From Luteimonas suaedae (lineage in GTDB: Bacteria > Pseudomonadota > Gammaproteobacteria > Xanthomonadales > Xanthomonadaceae): a stretch of DNA of 64,000 nucleotides. The notes below the pieces were generated by a model. That model made no database searches. It was not told where the DNA came from and worked only from the letters and a program-made list of their open reading frames with translations. Where the stretch lies: contig NZ_VSSP01000003.1 of the NCBI RefSeq assembly GCF_008312895.1, positions 124,001 to 188,000 on the forward strand. The letters are read 5' to 3'. Position 1 is the stretch's first letter. Every line of letters begins with the position of its first letter. Shown here one piece after another: positions 46,988-56,600 of this stretch. The translations under genes were made by a program, and so were the position numbers.

Positions 46988-47548
46988 ATGTCCAATGAGA
47001 TCACCCGGTTGTTGCAACGCCACCGCCAGGGCGAGCGCGCCGCCTTTGATCGCGTGGTGCCGCTGGTCTACGAGCGGCTGCGGATCATCGCCCGCGGCCA
47101 GATCGCGCGTGCCGGGCGTCAGGGACAGACCCTCTGCACCACCGCACTGGTGCAGGAGGCGTACCTGCAGCTGATCGACGAGGACGGCGTCGACTGGCAG
47201 GACCGCGGGCACTTCTTCGCCATCTGCGCGCGCGCGATGCGCCGCATCCTGGTCGACTACGCGCGGCGGCGGCATGCGGCCAAGCGCGGCGGCGGCGTCG
47301 CCGACCTGACCCTTCAGCCGGACCTGGTTGCGGTCGATAGCCAGTCGGCCATGATCCTGGCGGTCGACGAGGCGCTGGAAGGACTGGCCGCGTTCAACGC
47401 GCGGCTGGCGCAAGTGGTCGAGTGCCGCTATTTCGGTGGCATGACCGAGGAGGAAACCGCGCAGGCGCTCGATACCTCGCTGCGCACGGTACAGCGCGAC
47501 TGGATGCGTGCCCGCGCCTGGCTGCTGAAGGAACTGGCGCCGCCATGA
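46988..47548 (+). CDS. ECF sigma factor of signalling pair 1
   Basis: A 186-residue sigma-70 factor. Key parts are YERLRIIARGQIARAGRQGQ, LCTTALVQEAYLQLIDE, HFFAICARAMRRILVDYARR, RHAAKRGGG, and the region 4 HTH MTEEETAQALDTSLRTVQRD followed by WMRARAWLL. The pattern is that of the ECF group encoded beside Ser/Thr kinases (TIGR02999-like). The ATG overlaps nothing upstream; the TGA stop overlaps the kinase start (ATGA). It is probably controlled by phosphorylation through the kinase, as known for Xanthomonas EcfK/PknS and Vibrio EcfP/PknT. Confidence 0.9.
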   Translation: MSNEITRLLQRHRQGERAAFDRVVPLVYERLRIIARGQIARAGRQGQTLCTTALVQEAYLQLIDEDGVDWQDRGHFFAICARAMRRILVDYARRRHAAKRGGGVADLTLQPDLVAVDSQSAMILAVDEALEGLAAFNARLAQVVECRYFGGMTEEETAQALDTSLRTVQRDWMRARAWLLKELAPP

Positions 47549-50319
47549 CCACCGGCGATCCGCGCGCACGCGTCGACGTCCTGTTCGACCAGGCGCTGGC
47601 ACTGGAAGGCGCGGCGCGCGACGCCTTTCTCGACGGGGCCGCGGCCGGCGAGCCGGCGCTGCGCGCGGAACTCGAAATCCTGCTGGGCCTGGTCCACGCG
47701 CCGGCGCCGCAACTCGATCCACAGGCGCTGGCGGACGGCCCGCTGTGGCGCGCCCTGGCCGACGACCTGCAGCCGCCGCCGGAGCTGCCGGCCGACGCCG
47801 ATGCCGGCCGGCGCATCGGCGCCTGGCGACTGCTGCACGAGCTGGGCCGCGGCGGCATGGGCACGGTGTACCTGGCCGAGCGCGTCAGCGGCGGGTTCGA
47901 GCAGCGCGGCGCGCTGAAACTGATCCGGCCCGGCGTGGACTCGGACGAGTTCCTGCGCCGGTTCGCACAGGAGCGGCAGATCCTGGCCTCGCTCGACCAT
48001 CCCGGCATCGCGCGTTTGCTCGACGGCGGCCGCGACGAGCGCGGGCTGCCCTACCTGGTCATGGAATATGTCGAAGGCCTGCCGCTGGACCGCTACTGCG
48101 ACGGCCAGCGGCTGGACATCGACCGACGGTTGGCCCTGTTCGTCCGCATCGGGCAGGCCGTCGCGTACGCCCATCGCCACCTGATCGTGCATCGCGACCT
48201 CAAGCCCTCGAACATCGTAGTGACCGCCCGTGGCGAGGTGAAGCTGCTCGATTTCGGCATCGCAAAGGTCCTCTCCAACACGGGCACGACGGCCGAACCG
48301 CTGACCCGCACCGCGGCACGCATGTTCACGCCGGAGTACGCCGCCCCGGAGCAGGTCGTCGGCAGCGCCGTGACCACCGCCGCCGACGTCTACCAGCTCG
48401 GCCTGCTGCTGTACGAGCTGCTGACCGGCCGGCGCGCGCAGCGCAGCGATGATGATTCGATGGCCGCGCTCGAGCGCAGCGTCTGCCACGACGAACCGCC
48501 GCGGCCGAGCCGCCAGGCCGCTCTCGCCGATCCGACCGCCTGCACCGCACGGCGCACCACGCCGGCGGCGCTGCGCCGCAAGCTGCGCGGCGACCTCGAT
48601 ACCATCGTCGGCAAGGCGCTGCGCAAGGATCCGGAACGGCGCTACGCCACGGCCATGGAGTTGGTCGAGGACATCGCGCGCTGGCAGCATGGCAGGCCGG
48701 TACGGGCGCGGCCGGAAACCTTCGGCTATCGCAGCGGCAAGTTCGTGCGGCGGCATCCATTCGGCGTGACCGGCGCGGCGACCGCGCTGCTGCTGCTGGT
48801 CGCCTATGCGGCGACCGTGACCCTGCAGGCCGGCACCATCGCCCGGGAGCGCGACCGCGCACGTGCCGAGGCGACCAAGGCCAGGCAGGTGCAGGCACTG
48901 GTGCTGCGCCTGTTCGAAGGCGCCGATCCGGAACTGTCCGGCGGCGCCCAGCTCAGCGCCCGCGAGTTGCTCGACCGCGGCTGGCGCGGCATCGAGGCCG
49001 AACTCGGCGACCAGCCCGAGGTCCAGGCCGAGCTGCTCGGAACCGTGGGCGAAGCGTATCGCCAACTCGGCGTCTACGACCGCGCGCAGCCGTTGTTCGA
49101 CCGGGCGATGGCGGCAGCCGGCACGGTGGCCGCCGACAACCCGCTGCTGCTGGCACGCGCGCTGCGCAACAGTGGCCGCCTGCACACCGACCGCGGCGAC
49201 TACCCCCACGCCGACATGCTGCTGCACGATGCGCTGGCGCGCTACCGCTCGGCCGCGAGCGAGCCGCACGCAGAGATCGCCACCACCCTCAACGACCTCG
49301 GACAGGCATTCTTCCGGCGCGGCGATCACGCCGCCGCCATCGACCTGCACCGCGAGGCGCTGGCGATGCGCAGGCAGCTGTTCGGCGAAGCGCACGTCGA
49401 CGTGGCCGACAGCCTCGACGAACTGGGCGTGATCCTGCGCCACCAGGGCGACTACGCCGGCGCCGAGCCGCTGCTCAGCCACGCCCTGGCGCTGCGCCGC
49501 CGGCTGCTGCCACCGACCCATCCGCAGTTGGCGAGCAGCCTGTCCAACCTGGCGCTGGCGCGCAACGACCTGGGCGAGTACGACTCGGCCGAAGCGCTGT
49601 ACGCCGAGGCGCTGGCACTGGCGATCCAGATCCACGGCGAGCGGCATCCGCAGGTCGCCAGGGTGCTCAACAACCAGGCACGCCTGCTGCAGACCCGGCG
49701 CGACTTCGCCGGCGCCGAGGCGCTGCTGCGCCGATCGTTGGCGATCCGCCGCCAGGTCCTGGGCGAGCGCCACCCCGCCGTGGCACAGAACTTCAACGAT
49801 CTCGGGCTGGCATTGACCCAGGCCGGCGACCTCGATGCCGCCGAACCGTTCTACCAGCAGGCGCTGCAGGCCTACGAGCCGGACCATCCGTGGCGCGCGG
49901 CGACGGTATTCAACCTGGGTTGGCTGGCGGAGTTGCGCGGCGACTTCGAGGCTGCCGAGCGCCACTACCGCGAGGCGCTGGAACGGCAGCGCTTGGACTA
50001 CGGCGAGGATCACGACCGCGTGGGCACCGACCTGGCCCGCCTAGGCGTGGTGCTGCACAGGCAGGGCCGGCTGGACGAGGCGGAGCACCCTCTGCGGCGG
50101 GCGCTGGCGATCTACCGCAAGCGCCTGCCGGAAGGGCACCAGCGGCTGGCGCTGGTGCTGCTGCCGCTCGGCGAGCTGCTGGCCGATCGCGGCGACGCCG
50201 ACGAGGCCCGGCCACTGCTGCAGGAAGCCTGGCAGGTACGGCAGGACACCTTTGGCAATGCCGATCAGCGCACGATCGACGCCGCGCGGGCCCTGGCCGG
50301 CGCCGGGGGCCGGCAGTAG
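47545..50319 (+). CDS. Membrane Ser/Thr protein kinase with TPR repeats, pair 1
   Basis: 924 residues from ATG 47545. A helical N-terminal part (about 1-90) precedes a Hanks-type kinase domain. The P-loop is ELGRGGMGTVYLAE, with Lys125 in GALKLIRPG. The catalytic loop HRDLKPSN has Asp218 and the DFG has Asp236; the activation loop ends at EYAAPEQV. One membrane helix follows (about 405-425, GVTGAATALLLLVAYAATV). The C-terminal 480 residues form about ten TPR units (for example LATTLNDLGQAFFRRGDHAA-like and YDSAEALYAEALALAIQIHG). The C-terminus would face the periplasm and could sense envelope state, while the kinase phosphorylates the co-encoded sigma factor. Confidence 0.93.
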   Translation: MTTGDPRARVDVLFDQALALEGAARDAFLDGAAAGEPALRAELEILLGLVHAPAPQLDPQALADGPLWRALADDLQPPPELPADADAGRRIGAWRLLHELGRGGMGTVYLAERVSGGFEQRGALKLIRPGVDSDEFLRRFAQERQILASLDHPGIARLLDGGRDERGLPYLVMEYVEGLPLDRYCDGQRLDIDRRLALFVRIGQAVAYAHRHLIVHRDLKPSNIVVTARGEVKLLDFGIAKVLSNTGTTAEPLTRTAARMFTPEYAAPEQVVGSAVTTAADVYQLGLLLYELLTGRRAQRSDDDSMAALERSVCHDEPPRPSRQAALADPTACTARRTTPAALRRKLRGDLDTIVGKALRKDPERRYATAMELVEDIARWQHGRPVRARPETFGYRSGKFVRRHPFGVTGAATALLLLVAYAATVTLQAGTIARERDRARAEATKARQVQALVLRLFEGADPELSGGAQLSARELLDRGWRGIEAELGDQPEVQAELLGTVGEAYRQLGVYDRAQPLFDRAMAAAGTVAADNPLLLARALRNSGRLHTDRGDYPHADMLLHDALARYRSAASEPHAEIATTLNDLGQAFFRRGDHAAAIDLHREALAMRRQLFGEAHVDVADSLDELGVILRHQGDYAGAEPLLSHALALRRRLLPPTHPQLASSLSNLALARNDLGEYDSAEALYAEALALAIQIHGERHPQVARVLNNQARLLQTRRDFAGAEALLRRSLAIRRQVLGERHPAVAQNFNDLGLALTQAGDLDAAEPFYQQALQAYEPDHPWRAATVFNLGWLAELRGDFEAAERHYREALERQRLDYGEDHDRVGTDLARLGVVLHRQGRLDEAEHPLRRALAIYRKRLPEGHQRLALVLLPLGELLADRGDADEARPLLQEAWQVRQDTFGNADQRTIDAARALAGAGGRQ

Positions 50320-50425
50320 CGCAGTCCTTCGACGTGGTCGGTACCGCCATCCGGCGTTATCGCCAATCCGCCATGCATCCACGGCGTAGGCCAGCGCCAC
50401 GGCTGCCCGCCGTGGCGTCCCGGCA

Positions 50426-51070
50426 TCAACCCTCCGGCGATCCCCGCGTGGGGCCGCACTCGCCTTTCACCGTCACCCGCACCCGCCGCAGGTTGTTGTT
50501 CTCGTCCGTTTCCGCCACCTGCTGTGCCGCATCGGCGTGCACGTACAGCATCGAGACGCCCGGCGCGAGCAACACGTGGCCGCTGGCGATGTGGGGGGCG
50601 CCGGCAGCCAATGGCGGTAGTGGATCCTGGGCCAGCTGCGAACCGTCGGGCGCATCGAGGAGGATGCGGTTGACGGCGGCCGCCGAGGCCCCCGGCCCCT
50701 GGTTGCGGGTGGGATAGGCATAGCGGAAGGCGCAACGCCCGCCCTTGCGGTACGCCGCGGCGGCGGTCGCCAACTCGGTGCTGGTGCCCCAGCCGATCGG
50801 CCCGTTGCCGATGGTGAAGGCGCCGACCAGGGACAGGTCGACTGGCATGACGGCGACCTTCAAGAGCTGGCGCCCCTGCCCCGGGCCACCGTCGTCGCCC
50901 TGCTGCGGCGGCACCGCAACGGCGCGCAGCACCGGATCGTCCGCGTTTGCGGACTGCCCGGCGGCATCCGCCGGCTGATCGGCTGCAAGCCGCGGCTGCG
51001 CGCCCGCGGTGTCGAGGGCGGAAACGACAGCCAGGCTGGCGGCTGCAAGCATCGTGAGGTGTCTGGACAT
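50426..51070 (-). CDS. Exported hypothetical protein, CARDB-like end
   Basis: 214 residues from ATG 51070 after AGGAG; the upstream extension is rejected. Signal peptide MLAAASLAVVSALDTAGAQ. A low-complexity Ala/Asp/Gln linker leads to a beta-rich domain (LLKVAVMPVDLSLVGAFTIG, RCAFRYAYPTRNQGPGASAA) ending with SMLYVHADAAQQVAETDENN and NLRRVRVTVKGEC. The DENNN before the last strand is typical of CARDB/adhesion-type Ig-like domains. It is antisense to the neighbouring kinase and probably periplasmic or surface-exposed. Confidence 0.75.
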   Translation of the reverse strand: MSRHLTMLAAASLAVVSALDTAGAQPRLAADQPADAAGQSANADDPVLRAVAVPPQQGDDGGPGQGRQLLKVAVMPVDLSLVGAFTIGNGPIGWGTSTELATAAAAYRKGGRCAFRYAYPTRNQGPGASAAAVNRILLDAPDGSQLAQDPLPPLAAGAPHIASGHVLLAPGVSMLYVHADAAQQVAETDENNNLRRVRVTVKGECGPTRGSPEG

Positions 51071-51211
51071 GGCGTGCTCCTGATTGGGTTGACGGCATAA
51101 GGACCCGGCGCCGGCCAGACCGCGCCGCATCGGCAGTGATACGAAGCTGGTCTGCCGGCCCGGCGGCGGGCGCACGACGATTGCGGTGCGCCTCCAGTTC
51201 AACAACGGCGA

Positions 51212-51854
51212 TCAGCCGCCCTGGCGACGCGGCGCCGGTGCCAGCCCACCCTTGCCACCGCGTGGCGCGAGATTCCCGGGCAGGCAACGCAACACCGGGT
51301 TCACCCCGGGCGCCACCGGCTGCCAGCCGTCGGGGCAGCCGATCGGCTGCGGTGGAGCGGCGCGTCCGGGGGCCTGCGACACGACGATGTCGTCGGGCAG
51401 GCAGCGCAGCACCGGGTTGAGGCCGGGTGGCGTGGGCTTCCAGCCCCCCGGGCAGGCATTCGGTCGGATCCGGCGGCGCCGCCGAACCACGGGTCGGTCG
51501 CGCTGCGATGCTGCCGGGCAGGCATCGCAGCACCGGGTTCATCTCCGGGCCGACCGGGCGCCAGCCGGCCGGGCAGGCGTTCGGATCGCCCGGCGGCGCA
51601 CGGCCCGGCGCAGGCCTGGCGACGAGATTGTCGGGCAGGCAGCGCAGTGCCGGATTCAGGCCCGGCGGCACCGGCTTCCAGCCGTCGGGACAGCCGGTCA
51701 CCGGCGGCACTGCAGTCCGCTGCTGCGCTTGGGCCGACTCGGCCGGCAGTGCGAGGCACAGGGCGGCTGCCAGTCCTGCCAGCAGCGGGACATGGCGCAG
51801 GGCGCGCGGGGCGCGGCTGGCGTCGACGGGGGTAGGGACGGGTGCAAATCGCAT
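51212..51854 (-). pseudogene. Frameshifted Cys/Trp repeat protein
   Basis: Starts at ATG 51854 with a signal peptide (LLAGLAAALCLALPAESAQA). It then has units of about 45 residues with consensus CPxGWxPVxPxxNPVLRCLP followed by a Pro/Arg-rich spacer. Two units are read in the first frame. A CCGA tandem duplication (51461-51468 on the plus strand, as TCGGTCGG) then shifts the frame, and two more units continue in the next frame to a stop at 51212. Removing 4 bp restores one protein of about 210 residues. Either the gene is broken, the read is wrong, or the tetranucleotide is a switch. The first frame also stays open far downstream but no longer fits the repeat. Confidence 0.75.
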
Positions 51855-52128
51855 CGTGGACTCCTTGGGGATGGGTCGAAGGAACGGCGGGTGCCGTCGA
51901 GCCGGTCGCCGTCCCGGCGAAGGTCGCCGGTCAGGATGCGGACTCCCCGTTGAAGTCGCGAAGGCGGCCGCGATCCCGCCATCCGCCGGAACAGGCCGGC
52001 TGCACCGGGCCGGGCCGCCCGGCACGCGACGGGCCTGCGATGTGGCGGGATCCGGCCGCCGGATACGACTCCCTGGATGCGACCGGTCCGGTTTCCGGCC
52101 GTACCTCATCCATCAGGAGCCCCGCATC

Positions 52129-53532
52129 ATGCCCAGCCATCGCAATCTCCAATCCCCCGTCCTGCTGCTCGCCGGCTGCGCGCTGCTGGCCAGCGGCCAC
52201 GCCGCCGCGCTCGACCCCTCCAAGGGCGTCTACCGCATCCCCTATGCCGACGGCACCCAGGTCAAGGTCACCAACGACCACCTCAAGCACGACCCGCCCG
52301 GGCGCATCGACATGCGCGGCACCGGCGGCGGCACCTACAAGATCGTGGCCGCGGCCGACGGCATCGTCCGCCACGTCGTCGACGGCTTCAGCGAGCGCAT
52401 CGACTGCAAAGCCAATCCGGACAAGCCCAAGAACAACAACTACGTCTGGATCGAGCACGCCAACGGCGAGCGAACCAAGTACACGCACATGAAACAAGGC
52501 TCGTCCAGCGGCAAGGCCAAGCTGAAGGTCGGGCAGTTCGTCAAGGCCGGCACCTACCTCGGCGACGAGGGCGACGTCGGCTGCGCCAGCGGCCGTCACC
52601 TGCATTTCGAGATCGGCAACGGCGGCGGCATCAAGACCGTCGGCGGCTTCCTCACCGACAATGCCGGCAGCAAGCGCAACCGGATCCCGCGGGTCTGCGG
52701 CATCGCCGGCGGACGCTACGCCAGCGGCCAGAGCTATACCGCACGCAAGGTGCCCGGCACGATCAAGCCCGGCGCCAAGGAAGTGGCGCGCCACGGCGTG
52801 CCTTCGCGCGACTACCAGTGCCTGTTCGACCAGGCGATCGCCGCGGGCTACGCGCTGGAGTGGATCGACGGCTTCGACGTCGGCGGCGCGGTCTACTACA
52901 ACGCCGTCTTCCGGCCCAAGGGCAATACCGTATCGGCCGCGTTCCACGGCCTGACCGGCGCGCAGTACCAGCAGCGCTTCAACGCGTTCAAGAACAAGGG
53001 CTATCGCCCGCACCAGGTCGAGAGCTACAACGGCAAGCAGGGCGTGCGCTATGCGGTGATCTTCCGCAAGCAGGCGGGGCCGGCATATTCGGCCTATCAC
53101 GGCCTGTCCGCCGCCGACCACCAGCAGCGCATGGATACGCTGAGCAAGCAGGGTTTCCGTCCACGCAACGTTTCGGTGGTGTCCGTCGGCGGCCAACGCC
53201 GCTACACCGCGCTGTACGACAAGGCCGACATCGGCGGCTGGCAGGCGAAGTCGGCACTGACCGCCACCCAGTACCAGCAGGCGTTCAACGACAACGCCCA
53301 GAAGAAGCGCCAACTGGTCTACCTCAACGCCTATGTGCACGGCGGACAGCCGTACTTTTCGGCGATCTGGAGCTCGAAGGCCAACGGCCCGTACAAGGCG
53401 CGCCATGGCCTGACCGGCGGCCAGTACCAGAGCGAATGGCAGGGCGCGACCGGCGCCGGATTGCTTACGCGCGACGTCACTGGCTATGGCGTGGGCGGCT
53501 CTGCGCGCTACGCGGCGATCTGGAGCAAGTAA
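52129..53532 (+). CDS. M23 metallopeptidase with C-terminal tandem repeats
   Basis: 467 residues, AGGAG 10 nt before ATG 52129. Signal peptide (NLQSPVLLLAGCALLASGHA); the Cys at the end suggests a lipobox only weakly. The LytM/M23 peptidase domain (about 40-190) has DHLKHDPPGRIDMRGTGGG (His and Asp metal ligands) and CASGRHLHFEIG (catalytic and third ligand His). After a linker come about five repeats of 45-50 residues (AFHGLTGAQYQQRFNAFKNK, AYHGLSAADHQQRMDTLSKQ, ARHGLTGGQYQSEW), the bacterial tandem repeat (BTRD1-like) fold, as in some secreted hydrolases. Predicted secreted peptidoglycan endopeptidase. A terminator follows. Confidence 0.88.
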   Translation: MPSHRNLQSPVLLLAGCALLASGHAAALDPSKGVYRIPYADGTQVKVTNDHLKHDPPGRIDMRGTGGGTYKIVAAADGIVRHVVDGFSERIDCKANPDKPKNNNYVWIEHANGERTKYTHMKQGSSSGKAKLKVGQFVKAGTYLGDEGDVGCASGRHLHFEIGNGGGIKTVGGFLTDNAGSKRNRIPRVCGIAGGRYASGQSYTARKVPGTIKPGAKEVARHGVPSRDYQCLFDQAIAAGYALEWIDGFDVGGAVYYNAVFRPKGNTVSAAFHGLTGAQYQQRFNAFKNKGYRPHQVESYNGKQGVRYAVIFRKQAGPAYSAYHGLSAADHQQRMDTLSKQGFRPRNVSVVSVGGQRRYTALYDKADIGGWQAKSALTATQYQQAFNDNAQKKRQLVYLNAYVHGGQPYFSAIWSSKANGPYKARHGLTGGQYQSEWQGATGAGLLTRDVTGYGVGGSARYAAIWSK

Positions 53533-53544
53533 TCCGTCCTCGCG

Positions 53545-53577
53545 ACCGGTGCCGGCCGCCGCCGACACCGGTTTTTT
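53545..53577 (+). terminator. Rho-independent terminator after the M23 gene
   Basis: ACCGGTG (53545-53551) and CACCGGT (53566-53572) bracket a 14-nt GC-rich loop and are followed by TTTTTT. It separates the peptidase transcript from the autotransporter. Confidence 0.88.
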
Positions 53578-53648
53578 CCGGCCGTGTCGTTTCCGTCGCG
53601 CAACCGCGTTCAAGCAGTGACCGTACCCGCAAACTCTGGAGACACCCC

Positions 53649-56600
53649 ATGACCAGCCGCAACCGATACCCTCGCCCGCATCCGCATCAGCCACGACGGC
53701 ACAGGCTGTGCAGCGCGATACTGGCGGCGACCGCCTGCGGCGCCCTGATGCCGGCGCATGCGGACGAGATGTTCTGGAACGGCAGCCAGTCGGACAGCTG
53801 GTTCAACGGACTCAACTGGACGCCGGTGGGGCCGCCCGGGCCCAACGACGATGTCGTCATCGACACCATCGCCCCCAACCTGACCAGCGTGAACGGCGCG
53901 GCGACCGGGGCGGTCCTCGACCTCACCGTCGGCCGGACGGGCACCGCCACGCTGCAGATTTTCAATGGTGGACAGGTAGACAACCAGCGGGGGGTCATCG
54001 GCGAATCGTCCGGTTCGCTGGGCGCGGTCACGGTGACCCAGGCGGGTTCGGTCTGGAACAACGCCCAGGATCTCCAGGTCGGCCTCGGCGGCAGCGGTAC
54101 GCTGAACGTCCTGAACGGTGTGCAGGTGAACAGCAACGGCGCTTCGGGCGTCGGTACCTTGGCGGGTTCGGACGGCACCGTGCTGATCACCGGTGCCGGT
54201 TCGGCCTGGGACAACACCGGCAGCATCGCCGTCGGCGAAGCGGGCACCGGCACGCTGGTCGTCGCCAACGGCGGCACCCTGAACAACAGCACCAGCGGCT
54301 TCATCGGCCGCGCGGCGGGTTCGGAGGGCGCGGTGACGGTGACCGGCGTCGGCTCGGGCTGGAGCAATGGCGCCAATCTGTTCGTGGGCAGTGGCGGCAC
54401 GGGGATGCTGACCATCGCCGGCGGCGCGCATGTGGACAACATTCAGGGGCACGTCGGCCTGCTGGACGGCGCCGAGGGCACGGTCACGGTCACAGGTGCC
54501 GGTTCGCTCTGGAGCAATGCCTCCAGCCTCCGGGTGGCACAGACCGGCACCGGCACCGTGCTGGTCGAGGACGGCGGCAGGGTGGACAGCGCCGGCGGGT
54601 TCATCAGCCTCCAGGCAGGCGCCGAGGGCGCCGCGACGGTGACCGGCCCCGGCTCGCTCTGGAACAGCACCGCCGAACTCGTCGTCGGCTACGCCGGCAC
54701 GGGCACGCTGACCATCGCCGACGGCGGAACGGTGGCCAGCACCGATGGCGTACTGGGCGATTCCGGCGGCTCGTCGGGGACGGTCACGGTGACCGGCGCC
54801 GGTTCGGCCTGGAACCACGCAGGCAGGCTGCTGGTCGGCAATGCCGGCAGCGGCGCACTGACCATTGCCGACGGCGGCCAGGTAACCAATGCCGGGATCG
54901 GGAACGGCCTGATCGGCGTCGAAGCCGGTGCCGAGGGTACGGTCCTCGTGACCGGTGCCGGCTCTGCCTGGGATACCGGCGGCGGCGCACTGTATGCCGG
55001 CCTTGCAGGCAACGGCACGCTGACCATCGCCGACGGGGCGACGGTCAGCAGCAGTTTCGCCGGTATCGGCGACGCGGCCGGCTCGACCGGCATCGCCACG
55101 GTAAGCGGCGGCTCGCTCTGGACCATCGGCGCCAATCTCGCCGTCGGCAGCGGCGGCGACGGCACCCTGCTGGTCGACGACGGCAGCGTCGTCACGGGCA
55201 GCTCGTTCGGCTTCATCGGCGGCGAAAGCGGGGACGGCACGGTAGCCGTCGACAACGGCTCCGCGCTGAACCTGGCCGGCGGCCTGCGCGTGCGCGGCAA
55301 CGGCACGTTGCACGTCTCCGGCAATTCGACGGTCGACAATACCAATGCGCTGGTCGGAAACTCCGCTGTTTCGGAAGCCGCGGTGACCGTATCGGGCCCC
55401 GGTTCCCACTGGGCCAACAGCGAACACCTGGTCGTGGGCGACCAGGGCCTCGGCACCCTGACTGTCGCCGACGGCGGGATGGTGAGCAGCGCATTCGGAG
55501 TGATCGGCGACTTCGCCGACGCGGTGGGCATGGCCTCGGTCGACGGCGCCGGTTCGCTCTGGGCCAGCGTCGGGGTGCTCACTGTCGGCAACGAGGGGTC
55601 GGGCGCACTCTCCATCACCGACGGCGGCGCGGTGCAGGCGGCGTTCGGTTTCATCGGACGCCACGAAGGCGCCGTGGGCGAAGTGACGGTGGATGGCGCC
55701 GGCACGCAATGGGATCTCGGCAACGGTATGGCGATCGGCAGTGCCGGCGCCGGCCGGATGGTCGTCTCCGGCGGCGGGACCGTGAGCAATGCCGGCGGTT
55801 TCATCACCATCGGCGGGTTTACGGTCGGAGCGGGCGAGGTGCTGGTCAGCGGCGCCGGCTCCGCCTTGAACGCGGCCGATGATCTCCTGGTCGGCAGCGC
55901 CGGCAGCGGCGTCCTGACGATCGCCGACGGCGGCGCAGTGGCGAACGCAGCCGGCATCGTCGGAGCCGGGGGGACGGCCGAAGGCGCGGTCGCGGTCAAC
56001 GGAACCGGCTCGGCCTGGAACAACGCCGACACGATCGTGGTGGGCGACGCCGGCGCCGGCACCCTGTTGGTCGAGGACGGCGGCACGACGACGGGCGGCG
56101 CGGATGCCGTCATCGCCCGCGCACCGAACTCGGCTGGTACGGTCCGGGTCGCGGGGACGGATTCGGCCTGGAACATCGCCCAGAATCTCGTCGTCGCCGA
56201 AAACGGCGTCGGCGCGCTGGGCATCGCCGCCGGCGGCCTGGTGAGCAATGCGATCGGCTACGTCGGTTTCGAAGCGGATGCGGACGGCACGGTGGCGGTG
56301 AGCGGCGCCGACTCGCACTGGCAGAACGGCGGCAGCCTGTTCGTCGGCTTCCGCGGCACCGGGGTCCTGGACATCCTCGACGGCGCCTCGGTCGACAATG
56401 TCGGCGGCGCGATCGGCACCGTGGCGGGCTCGCAGGGAACGGTCGTGCTGGCGGGCGAAGGCTCGCAATGGACCACCTCGGCGCAGTTCGCCGTCGGCGG
56501 CGGCGGTATCGGTAAGGTGACCGTCGCCGAAGGGGGGAACATGCTCAGCGAGGTCGCCGTGATCGGCGCTTCGGCAGGCGGCACCGGCACGGTGACCGTC

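Noticed and set aside
47428..50013. 861-aa minus-strand open frame antisense to kinase 1
   Set aside because: Antisense shadow of a clear Ser/Thr kinase-TPR protein; no domain of its own.
50265..51211. Long open frame continuing past the frameshift of the Cys/Trp repeat protein
   Set aside because: After the CCGA duplication this frame no longer matches the repeat, while the neighbouring frame does.
52077..53648. Upstream 520 codons of the autotransporter open frame
   Set aside because: They overlap the M23 gene in another frame and are Arg/Gln/His-rich. The signal peptide and GGAG site mark the true start at 53649.
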